Source: Desulfobacteraceae bacterium
Lineage (GTDB): Bacteria > Desulfobacterota > DSM-4660 > Desulfatiglandales > Desulfatiglandaceae
DNA: 17,627 nucleotides
Assembly (NCBI GenBank): GCA_030642205.1
Contig: DAOWOF010000019.1
Coordinates: forward strand, 1 to 17,627
Direction: 5' to 3'
In this document: one piece after another, positions 8,380 to 14,720 of the stretch
Numbering within the stretch: position 1 is the first letter of the stretch
Layout: the number at the start of each line of letters is the position of its first letter
Made by a program: the position numbers and the translations under genes
The notes under the pieces: generated by a model
The model's database searches: none
Seen by the model: the letters and a program-made list of their open reading frames with translations, nothing else
Told to the model about the DNA's origin: nothing

Positions 8380-8632
8380 CTACCCTGACACTTATTTCTC
8401 CTGTGAAATAAAAGTATTATTTAAATCCGGATTCAGAAAAATACCAAAAAGGATACTTCCTCATGAGTCAAATTTTATATTTAAACTGCATGGTGCAAGG
8501 TGCTTCCTCCTCCTTACCTTGCTGTGTACAAAACGCTCTGAGCTGCCTCTGGTGCCTCAGAACATATCTCTTATGGCATGCCTTGCTATTTGAGAGACTG
8601 GGCTTAGAATATCCAGGCCAATAATTGGGAGA
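8380..8632. other. Gene-free stretch with two hairpins
   Basis: I see no credible gene here. A possible 99-codon frame (8294-8593, plus strand) has no ribosome binding site and no family look. Two inverted repeats are visible: GCAAGG (8495-8500) with CCTTGC (8517-8522), and TCTGAG (8537-8542) with CTCAGA (8556-8561). Neither is followed by a U run on the plus strand. Their role is unknown. Confidence 0.4.
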
Positions 8633-8661
8633 TTGACACTTGGTAAATTATATTTTATATT
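8633..8661 (+). promoter_or_regulatory. Strong sigma70-like promoter for the CoA-transferase gene
   Basis: A consensus -35 box TTGACA (8633-8638), a 17-bp spacer and TATATT (8656-8661) make this the best promoter match in the window. Transcription from about 8668 would give a leader of roughly 310 nt before the CoA-transferase ATG at 8979. That leader contains the repeat at 8813-8845. Confidence 0.6.
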
Positions 8662-8703
8662 ACAAAAATAAATTATTGAAAACTATATAAGATGATCTTC
8701 TAC

Positions 8704-8845
8704 AACCGCAAGACAGTGGTTTTTCAGACATTATAGATATAGGCTCATATATGGTTCGAATGATATCTGGCTACTATATTTTCAGCTTTCAGTTCATGCC
8801 TTAGAGTTTATTGTATTTCTGCGGTTAAGTTTTTTACCTTCCTTG
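8704..8845. repeat. Partial copy (A) of the intergenic palindromic repeat
   Basis: The right arm at 8813-8845 (GTATTTCTGCGGTTAA, then a T run and CCTTCCTT) matches the right arm of copy B at 11328 onward, including the CCTTCCTT extension. A clear left arm is missing next to it. A 7-bp complement of its TGCGGTT (8820-8826) exists far upstream as AACCGCA (8704-8710). This copy therefore looks decayed or interrupted. The preceding DNA (GGCTCATAT, ATCTGGC) also resembles that before copy B. Confidence 0.5.
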
Positions 8846-8978
8846 AATTCGTAAAAGATACCTGTTCTCATTAGGCAATAACTCCTGATCATACCAGAGT
8901 TGTGAACTTATAGATCTTTTCGAAATCAACTTTTTAGAAATCATCAAAATTATCTTACTATTTTAGGAGGTTATAACC

Positions 8979-10325
8979 ATGGACTGGAAAGAAGATTATG
9001 AAAAAAAGATGACCACGCCTGAAGAAGCAGCTAAACTTGTGAAGTCTGGGGATCAGATAATATTCACACTTGGTCGTGAAACACAGGCACTGGGCCTTGC
9101 TATTGCAGCCAGAATCGGGGATTTAAAAGATGTTAAGGTGCTTGTCCCTGTTCCAGGGCATGATTTTGGCTGGTATGATTCAGGCTGGGAAGACTTTTTC
9201 AAGATTACTATTTTTATGCCTTCGCCTATCTGCCAGCAAATGCTGGATGAACGCCGATGCGATATAAATGTAGGAACTTTCATTCCAGGGATACCCACCA
9301 ATCTTATGCCAGATGTTACCTTGGTAGAAGTAACACCTCCGGATGAACATGGTTTCTGTCGGTTTGGCCTTGCTCTATGGCGGAAAAAGGATGAAATAAG
9401 AAGATCAAAAATCACTATCGCCGAGGTAAATGACAGGTTGAGCAATGTTCATGGCGAAGCTTTTATTCATGTTTCGGAAATAGATTGTTTTGTCAAGCAT
9501 CCTCCTTCTACAAGGGTTCCTGGCACCGGCAGCCTGGCCGGTCGCGCTTTACATGAACCTGAGCCTTATCTCAAAGATATTGCCAAGTATGTTAACTCCT
9601 TAATCAATGATGGAGACACTATCCAGATCGGAGCCGGCCGGGTGGTCGAAAGATTGGTTCCGAGAGGAATGCTGGATGGTAAAAAAGACCTTGGCTGGCA
9701 TTCGGAAGCTACGCCCAGAGGGATTATTAATCTAATAAAAGAAGGAGTTATTAATGGCAAGAAAAAGACCATAGATAAAGAACTGGCTGTAATAACCACT
9801 TTAGGAGGCGGTTCAGGAGAAGAGGTCGCCTGGGGATCCAATAATCCGATATTTAAATTAGTTAATGTGGATTATCTTGAAAGCCCTTTGACCGTAGCTA
9901 AACTCGATAATTTTGTAGCGATTAATCAAGTTATTGGCATTGACTTAATGGGGCAAAGTACAGCAGAGAGTATAGGAACCAAAAGGGTATCCCAGGCAGG
10001 CGGGCAAATACCATTTGTTATTGGAGCCTTGCTCGCCAAAGGAGGAAGATCCATTACTGTAGCGCGCTCTACTGCCAAAAATGGAGAGTTCTCAACAATA
10101 GTCTCAGAATTTCAGGCTGGCACCGCGGTTACCAATGTGGCTACATCCGCTGATAATATTATAACAGAATATGGCATCGCGCGTCTTCGAGGCAAATCAA
10201 TGCGCGAAAGAAGCAAAGCCCTTATTAAAATTGCTCATCCCAAATTCCGCGATGGACTTAAAGAAGCAGCTCTCAAGCGTTTTTGGCCTGAAGGAACCAA
10301 ACCGGAACATATATTTGACGATTAA
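8979..10325 (+). CDS. 4-hydroxybutyrate/acetyl-CoA-type CoA-transferase (family I)
   Basis: A 448-residue protein of the acetyl-CoA hydrolase/4-hydroxybutyrate CoA-transferase family (Cat1/AbfT type), close to the usual length of about 430-440. These enzymes move CoA between acyl-CoA (often acetyl-CoA) and a free acid through a glutamyl-CoA thioester. GDTIQIGAG (212-220) is followed by DLGWHSE (237-243), so E243 is the expected catalytic glutamate. The C-terminal half has NQVIGIDLMGQSTAESIG and the GG-rich FVIGALLAKGG stretch, in the place of the family's GQxDF-type motifs. The start is clear: AGGAGG about 9 nt before ATG. It is followed 35 bp later by a crotonase gene, probably in the same transcript. 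The acid substrate is not determinable; 4-hydroxybutyrate is only the family's best-known one. A plain hydrolase is a possible alternative. Confidence 0.85.
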   Translation: MDWKEDYEKKMTTPEEAAKLVKSGDQIIFTLGRETQALGLAIAARIGDLKDVKVLVPVPGHDFGWYDSGWEDFFKITIFMPSPICQQMLDERRCDINVGTFIPGIPTNLMPDVTLVEVTPPDEHGFCRFGLALWRKKDEIRRSKITIAEVNDRLSNVHGEAFIHVSEIDCFVKHPPSTRVPGTGSLAGRALHEPEPYLKDIAKYVNSLINDGDTIQIGAGRVVERLVPRGMLDGKKDLGWHSEATPRGIINLIKEGVINGKKKTIDKELAVITTLGGGSGEEVAWGSNNPIFKLVNVDYLESPLTVAKLDNFVAINQVIGIDLMGQSTAESIGTKRVSQAGGQIPFVIGALLAKGGRSITVARSTAKNGEFSTIVSEFQAGTAVTNVATSADNIITEYGIARLRGKSMRERSKALIKIAHPKFRDGLKEAALKRFWPEGTKPEHIFDD

Positions 10326-10360
10326 CTATATATTTTTATTAATCTTTCATGGAGGGTATA

Positions 10361-11224
10361 GTGGATTTCAAAAAGATTATTTATGAGAAGCAAGATGGCA
10401 TAGCTAAAATCACATATAATAAACCAGAGAAACTGAATGCCGTTTGCCAGGATATGATTGATGAAATCCTGGCAGCCTTAAAAGATGCCAGGTATGATGA
10501 AACAATAAAATGTCTTATCTATACAGGTTTTGGCGACAAGGCTTTTTGTGTTGGCCATGATATGAATATATTTAAACAATGGTATGGCTTTTCACCTGAC
10601 AAAAAGACACGCAAGGAAACACAGGAATTTAAACTGAGAAGAGACAGAAAACTCGCGGAATACTATAATGAAATGTTATTATTCCCCAAAGTGACTATTG
10701 CCCAGGTAAATGGCAAGGCAATTGGTGCCGGAATGATGGTTATCGTGGCATGCGATATGGCGTTCGCAGCCGATACCGCGACTTTCAGCCACAGCGAGAT
10801 GCGCTTCGGTCATGGTGGGACCACATATATCCTGCCATTCCAAATTGCCCAGTACGGCTATAAAAGGGCTCGCCAATTAGCCCTAACCGGTGAAACAATA
10901 GATCCTGCAGAAGCTAAGCGAATCGGGATTATTAATGATTATGTTCCGGCAGATAAGCTGGAAGAAGAAGTCCTGAGATATGCCAAAGCAGTATGCCTGA
11001 CTCCAGCTGATGGAATAGCCATTGGTAAGGCTCATATACATATGGCTTTAGATGCCATGGGTATTACATCCGGATTTGCATCAGGTTATGTTGGCCATGC
11101 TTTATTTAATAACTTAAGATATGGCGAAGGTGATTATAATTTCTTTAAAAATGCCGCGGAAAAGGGTCTTAAAGCTGCGGTACACGAAAGAAATGACCGC
11201 TACGAAAAGCTTGGCTTTGAATAA
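10361..11224 (+). CDS. Crotonase-fold enoyl-CoA hydratase/isomerase family protein 1
   Basis: A 287-residue crotonase-superfamily protein acting on an acyl-CoA. FCVGHDMNIF (62-71) and IGAGMM (121-126) supply the oxyanion-hole loops. Aligning ACD (130-132) with the ...MCD of rat enoyl-CoA hydratase puts M126 at catalytic Glu144 and E146 (HSEMRFG) at Glu164. With only one of the two glutamates it is unlikely to be a standard hydratase; an isomerase, hydrolase or other crotonase reaction is more likely. Between the two loops it is about a dozen residues longer than crotonase and rich in charge (RKETQEFKLRRDRKLAEYY). I chose GTG at 10361: GGAGGG (10351-10356) lies just upstream and the protein then aligns end to end with its paralogue. 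The ATG at 10349 overlaps that ribosome binding site. It probably shares a transcript with the CoA-transferase gene. Confidence 0.85.
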   Translation: MDFKKIIYEKQDGIAKITYNKPEKLNAVCQDMIDEILAALKDARYDETIKCLIYTGFGDKAFCVGHDMNIFKQWYGFSPDKKTRKETQEFKLRRDRKLAEYYNEMLLFPKVTIAQVNGKAIGAGMMVIVACDMAFAADTATFSHSEMRFGHGGTTYILPFQIAQYGYKRARQLALTGETIDPAEAKRIGIINDYVPADKLEEEVLRYAKAVCLTPADGIAIGKAHIHMALDAMGITSGFASGYVGHALFNNLRYGEGDYNFFKNAAEKGLKAAVHERNDRYEKLGFE

Positions 11225-11298
11225 CAATACTTAATCTTTATTAGTCTGACTCGTATTCATCCATAAATGGCTTATATTACCAATCTCTACATCTGGCG

Positions 11299-11350
11299 AA
11301 AATTTTAATTCTCAAAAATACGGTAGTGTATTTCTGAGGTTAAAATTTTT
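11299..11350. repeat. Palindromic intergenic repeat, copy B
   Basis: Left arm AAAATTTTAATTCTCA then AAAATAC (11299-11321), a short centre, and right arm GTATTT, CTGAGG and TTAAAATTTT (11328-11349) form an imperfect inverted repeat of about 50 bp. Read on the minus strand it matches copies C and D over nearly the whole core. It lies about 180 bp before the second crotonase gene. Confidence 0.75.
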
Positions 11351-11462
11351 GCCTTCCTTAGAGCTTAACAATAATCATTTTGTACAGATCTCTAAACACC
11401 ACTTTAACCTTTAACCCATCATAAATATGGATATAACATTTTTTTTCTCTCTATAATATTTT

Positions 11463-11490
11463 TTGACTGAGCAAAAAGTCAGAGTATTTT
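11463..11490 (+). promoter_or_regulatory. Candidate promoter of the second crotonase gene
   Basis: TTGACT (11463-11468), a 16-bp spacer and TATTTT (11485-11490) would start RNA near 11497, about 30 nt before the TTG start. TGACT and AGTCA within this stretch form a small inverted repeat overlapping the -35 box, a possible operator. A separate TATAAT at 11452-11457 has no good -35 partner. Confidence 0.35.
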
Positions 11491-11527
11491 TTTATATGCC
11501 TAAATAAAATTTAAGGAGGATTATAAT

Positions 11528-12400
11528 TTGGAACTCAAGAATATTCTTTATGAAAAGAAAGATGGGATCGCTAAAATTACTTTGGATAAGCCTGAAAAAA
11601 TGAATGCAATCTGTCAACCGATGATCGACGGCATCAAATTGGCACTAGATGACGCAAGGCAGGATGAAACAGTTAAATGCCTCATATTCGCGGCAATAGG
11701 TGATAGAGCTTTTTGCACAGGCCATGACATAAACATGTTCACGGAATGGTATGGATTTACTCCTGATAAAACAAAGCAGAGGAAAGAAACCCAGGAATTC
11801 AAACTAAGAAGAGACAGGAAGCTGGCAGAATTTTATAATGAGATATTACTCTTTCCAAAAGTAACTATTACCCAGATCAATGGACTTACTATCGGCGCAG
11901 GTATGTTTATTCTCCTGGCTTGTGATATGGCTATTGCTGCTGATACTGCTAGATTCGGGCACAGTGAGATGCGCTTTGGCCATGGTGGAAGCACCTATGT
12001 GCTGCCTATGCAGATTGCTCAGTATGGATATAAAAAGGCAAGAGAGATGATGTTGCTGGGCGAGGCTATTGATGCTGAAGAGGCCGTAAGGGTTGGAATC
12101 ATTAATAAACATGTTCCTTTTGATCAATTAGAGGAAGAAACAATGCGCTATGCCAAAGGTGTATGTCTCACCCCTGCTGATGGAATTGCAATAGGCAAGG
12201 CCCATACTCATCAGGTATTAGATGCCCTTGGTATTACTTCCGGGTTGGCATCAGGTTATGTTGGGCATGCTTTATTCAACAATTTAAGATACGGTAAAGA
12301 TGATTATAATTTTTTTAAGCATGCTGCCAAAAAAGGTCTTAAAGCAGCAGCACATGAAAGAAATGATAGATATGAACGACTGGGCTTCAAGTCACAATAA
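11528..12400 (+). CDS. Crotonase-fold enoyl-CoA hydratase/isomerase family protein 2
   Basis: A 290-residue paralogue of the preceding crotonase, about 70% identical by eye, including the same charged insertion (KETQEFKLRRDRKLAEFYNE) and the shared C-terminal ITSG.ASGYVGHALFNNLRYG stretch. FCTGHDINMF and TIGAGMF provide the oxyanion-hole loops. The position of catalytic Glu144 of crotonase is F127, while E147 (HSEMRFG) keeps Glu164. The start is TTG with AAGGAGGA about 8 nt upstream, giving the N terminus MELKNILYEKKDG. It is separated from the first copy by 303 bp containing repeat B and a candidate promoter, so it may be transcribed on its own. Different residues at the lost-Glu position (Met and Phe) hint at different substrates or at subunits of one hetero-oligomer; that is inference. 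Confidence 0.85.
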   Translation: MELKNILYEKKDGIAKITLDKPEKMNAICQPMIDGIKLALDDARQDETVKCLIFAAIGDRAFCTGHDINMFTEWYGFTPDKTKQRKETQEFKLRRDRKLAEFYNEILLFPKVTITQINGLTIGAGMFILLACDMAIAADTARFGHSEMRFGHGGSTYVLPMQIAQYGYKKAREMMLLGEAIDAEEAVRVGIINKHVPFDQLEEETMRYAKGVCLTPADGIAIGKAHTHQVLDALGITSGLASGYVGHALFNNLRYGKDDYNFFKHAAKKGLKAAAHERNDRYERLGFKSQ

Positions 12401-12472
12401 CTCTCATATTATGAATATTATCTTGGCTCTATACTTAGAAGCCCTTTATTTTTCTTATGCCGATAATTGAGT

Positions 12473-12535
12473 AAAAACTTGATTTGTTACTTTTTATTCA
12501 GAGAGTGAAAGGGCCACTCTCTACCTCAAGTTTTT
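12473..12535 (+). terminator. Nested hairpin after the crotonase gene, possible terminator
   Basis: A 10-bp outer stem AAAAACTTGA (12473-12482) with TCAAGTTTTT (12526-12535) encloses a perfect 8-bp hairpin AGAGAGTG (12500-12507) with CACTCTCT (12515-12522). It ends in five T. It lies upstream of the rplU promoter, so it most likely terminates the crotonase transcript or insulates rplU. A leader role for rplU would need a second, upstream promoter. Confidence 0.5.
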
Positions 12536-12578
12536 GGCTTTATATTGCAATATATAAAAATTATGACATTAATTTATC

Positions 12579-12607
12579 TTGACTTAAAGCAGTTATTTAA
12601 ATACATT
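12579..12607 (+). promoter_or_regulatory. Promoter of rplU-rpmA
   Basis: TTGACT (12579-12584), a 17-bp spacer and TACATT (12602-12607) sit just before rplU. Transcription would begin near 12614, leaving a leader of only about 23 nt with AAGGAG (12625-12630). Confidence 0.55.
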
Positions 12608-12636
12608 TCTTGTTTCAACTTTTTAAGGAGCAAGTT

Positions 12637-12948
12637 ATGTATGCTGTGATCAAAACTGGCGGGAAACAGCGTCGTGTAGAGGCTGGAAAAGAAATAAAAA
12701 TAGAAAAACTTGACGCAAATGTTGGAGAACCTGTGATATTTGATAATGTTCTTTTAACATCTATGGACGGAAAAATCGAAATAGGCCAACCATATCTTGA
12801 AGATACAAAGGTCATTGGAAAGATTATCCGGCAGGCAAAAGGCCCCAAGGTCATTGTCCTTAAATACAAAAGAAGAAAAGGATATCGAAGAAAAAAGGGG
12901 CATAGACAACCTTTCACAATTGTCAAGATTGAAGGTATTGAAGGATAA
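12637..12948 (+). CDS. rplU: 50S ribosomal protein L21
   Basis: L21 binds 23S rRNA in the large subunit. The 103 residues match the family length. MYAVIKTGGKQRRVEAG at the N terminus and the basic KYKRRKGYRRKKGHRQPFT segment near the C terminus (rRNA contact) are diagnostic. The ATG at 12637 has AAGGAG 6 nt upstream; a further in-frame TTG at 12610 is not needed. It heads the usual rplU-rpmA pair. Confidence 0.98.
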   Translation: MYAVIKTGGKQRRVEAGKEIKIEKLDANVGEPVIFDNVLLTSMDGKIEIGQPYLEDTKVIGKIIRQAKGPKVIVLKYKRRKGYRRKKGHRQPFTIVKIEGIEG

Positions 12949-12980
12949 ACATATTTTGCCCATTACAAGAGGGAATAATA

Positions 12981-13235
12981 ATGGCTCATAAGAAAGCAGG
13001 CGGCAGTTCCAGAAATGGAAGGGACAGCGCTGGCCAAAGATATGGAATAAAGAAATATGGCGGTGAAAAAGTTTTAGCCGGCAATATACTGGTACGTCAG
13101 AAAGGCACCAAAATTCATCCTGGGAATAATGTTGGTTTGGGCAAGGATTATACGCTTTTTGCCAAAATTGATGGCCTTGTGGCCTATGAGCGGCTTGGCA
13201 AAACCAGAAAAAAAGTCAGTATTTATTCCTCATAA
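12981..13235 (+). CDS. rpmA: 50S ribosomal protein L27
   Basis: L27 reaches toward the peptidyl-transferase centre. The 84-residue protein starts MAHKKAGGSSRNGRDSAGQR, the form without the cleavable N-terminal extension of Firmicutes, and contains the conserved KYGGEKVLAGNILVRQKGTK.HPG region. It lies 32 bp after rplU with GAGGG upstream of the ATG and is surely co-transcribed with it. No strong terminator follows; a G/C hairpin with TTGGGC (13264-13269) and GCCCA (13279-13283) has no U run. Confidence 0.98.
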   Translation: MAHKKAGGSSRNGRDSAGQRYGIKKYGGEKVLAGNILVRQKGTKIHPGNNVGLGKDYTLFAKIDGLVAYERLGKTRKKVSIYSS

Positions 13236-13307
13236 CACATAATTAGGTGTTGTCTGGAAATAAGTTGGGCAATATTGCGCCCAGTTCAGGATAACTCCTT
13301 AGTACTT

Positions 13308-13423
13308 GAACGAAAACTGGAAAATTTTAACTGCAGAAATACATTAAGTATTTTGAGGATTAAAATTTGAGACTGATGCAGAAATTGTGGAAATTAGCAG
13401 TTTTAGTTCGGGCACTAATTTAA
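13308..13423. repeat. Palindromic intergenic repeat, copy C, before obg
   Basis: The core at 13321-13368 pairs AAAATTTTAAC and AAATAC on the left with GTATTT and ATTAAAATTT on the right. Outer arms GAACGAAAACTG (13308-13319) and CAGTTTTAGTTC (13398-13409) are complementary at all but one position. The core aligns with copy D at about 40 of 48 bases, and similarity continues rightward (CAGTTT, GTT, GGCACTA, TTTA) to about 13423, 24 bp before the obg start. Confidence 0.8.
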
Positions 13424-13446
13424 AGAGCACTTTGTCTTGTTTAAAT

Positions 13447-14454
13447 ATGAGTTTTTTAGATGAAGCATATATCACAGTCAAATCCGGGGATGGAGGCAAG
13501 GGCTGTGTTAGCTTCAGAAGAGAAAAATTTATCCCCAAAGGTGGACCAAATGGAGGGGATGGTGGTAATGGAGGCAGCGTTATTGTCCATGCAACCAGCA
13601 AGCTCCATTGCCTTATGGAATACAGCTCGCAAAAATACCGCAAGGCAGGTAATGGTAAGCCCGGACAAGGAAAGAACAAGTCAGGAAAAAACGGAGAGGA
13701 TCTTATATTAAAGGTCCCCTTGGGGACGATTATCCAGGATCGTGATACTGATGAAATAATGGCTGATTTAATTCATGATAATCAGCAGATAACTATTCTT
13801 CAGGGAGGCAAAGGAGGTAAAGGCAACCAACACTTTGCAACCTCAAGAAACAGAACTCCGCGTATTGCCCAGCCCGGAATTCCAAGTGAACAAAAAAGGC
13901 TGAAACTGACCTTGTCCTTTTTAGCTGATATTGGTATAATTGGCTTTCCCAATGCCGGAAAATCAACTCTCTTATCAAGCCTTAGTAACGCTAAACCCAA
14001 AATTAACAGCTATCCATTTACAACTATCGTTCCTAATTTAGGAATCATGGTTTTTCCCAATGAAGGCACACTTATTTTGGCCGATATTCCCGGTTTAATA
14101 GAGGGCGCCAGCCTTGGCCGCGGACTGGGACATCAATTTCTAAAACACATCGAACGCACTAAACTTCTGCTGATTGTACTTGATATTACTTACCTGCCCA
14201 AACATGATTTGCTTGAAGATTATAAAATCCTAAGGCATGAGATGGATAACTTTAATCATTCTCTTATAAACAGGCCGCATAAAGTTGTATTTAATAAAAT
14301 GGATCTTTATAATTCCGGCCTTAGGGAGATAGATGACCTCAAAAATCAATTCAACAAATTAGGTATCAAACCTCTTTTTATATCTGCCTTAACTGGTGAA
14401 GGGATTGATACTCTTAAAAAAGAACTTTTGCCTGTCGCTCAAACAGATATCAAT
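13447..14454 (+). CDS. obg: GTPase Obg (CgtA), ribosome assembly
   Basis: Obg is an essential GTPase that binds the 50S subunit and couples ribosome assembly to (p)ppGpp. The protein (336 residues) has the glycine-rich Obg domain (1 to about 158; VKSGDGGKGCVSFRREKF, GGPNGGDGGNGG) and a G domain with GFPNAGKST (166-174), switch II DIPGLIEGA (213-221), NKMD (283-286) and SALTGEGI (313-320). It ends soon after the G domain, so the optional C-terminal OCT domain is missing, as in many shorter Obg proteins. I chose ATG at 13447 because it gives the family N terminus MSFLDEAYI; an upstream in-frame GTG at 13387 falls inside repeat C. No Shine-Dalgarno sequence is evident. Its place after rplU-rpmA is the widely conserved order. 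The stop codon follows at 14455-14457. Confidence 0.96.
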
Positions 14455-14555
14455 TGACAACTCCTAAGCAATAAATATCAAGAGCTAACCCTGGAAACAC
14501 AATTATTGATTTTCAGTGATGATGAATATATTTAATGTCTGAATGAAAACCATGA

Positions 14556-14706
14556 TCTTTCGACGTCTGCGCTTATCTGTCAAGGTCAGGAAAGATCAAA
14601 ACTTTAACCGCAGGAATACATTGGGTATTTTGAGGGTTAAAATTTCTATCTGACACAGAGATTAGCGCAGACTTCGAAAAGACAGTTTCGTTGAGGCACT
14701 ATTTAG
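14556..14706. repeat. Palindromic intergenic repeat, copy D, before proB
   Basis: TCTTTCGA-C-GTCTGCGCT (14556-14573) is complementary, but for one mismatch and one bulge, to AGCGCAGAC-T-TCGAAAAGA (14664-14682), giving a 127-bp inverted repeat. At its tip lies the core 14598-14645 shared with copy C, itself palindromic (TTTAACC, AATAC, 5-nt loop, GTATT, GGTTAAA). GATCTTTC (14554-14561) and GAAAGATC (14590-14597) offer an alternative fold. Similarity with copy C continues to about 14706, 15 bp before the proB start. Confidence 0.8.
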
Positions 14707-14720
14707 CCGGATATAAATTT

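Noticed and set aside
8460..8520. AAGGAGGAGG on the minus strand (complement of 8508-8517), like a very strong ribosome binding site
   Set aside because: The only ATG after it, about 14 nt away, opens a frame of seven codons. It is more likely part of the hairpin at 8495-8522.
8294..8593. A 99-codon plus-strand frame in the gap before the CoA-transferase gene
   Set aside because: It has no ribosome binding site, an unnatural composition and no family resemblance, and it overlaps the leader of the racemase-like gene on the other strand.
13263..13286. GGGC...GCCC hairpin after rpmA as a terminator
   Set aside because: The stem is short with wobble pairs and no U run follows. Read-through into obg is plausible.
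8704..14706. Repeat family as a CRISPR array
   Set aside because: The copies are kilobases apart, palindromic and diverged, with genes between them. There are no regular spacers and no cas genes.
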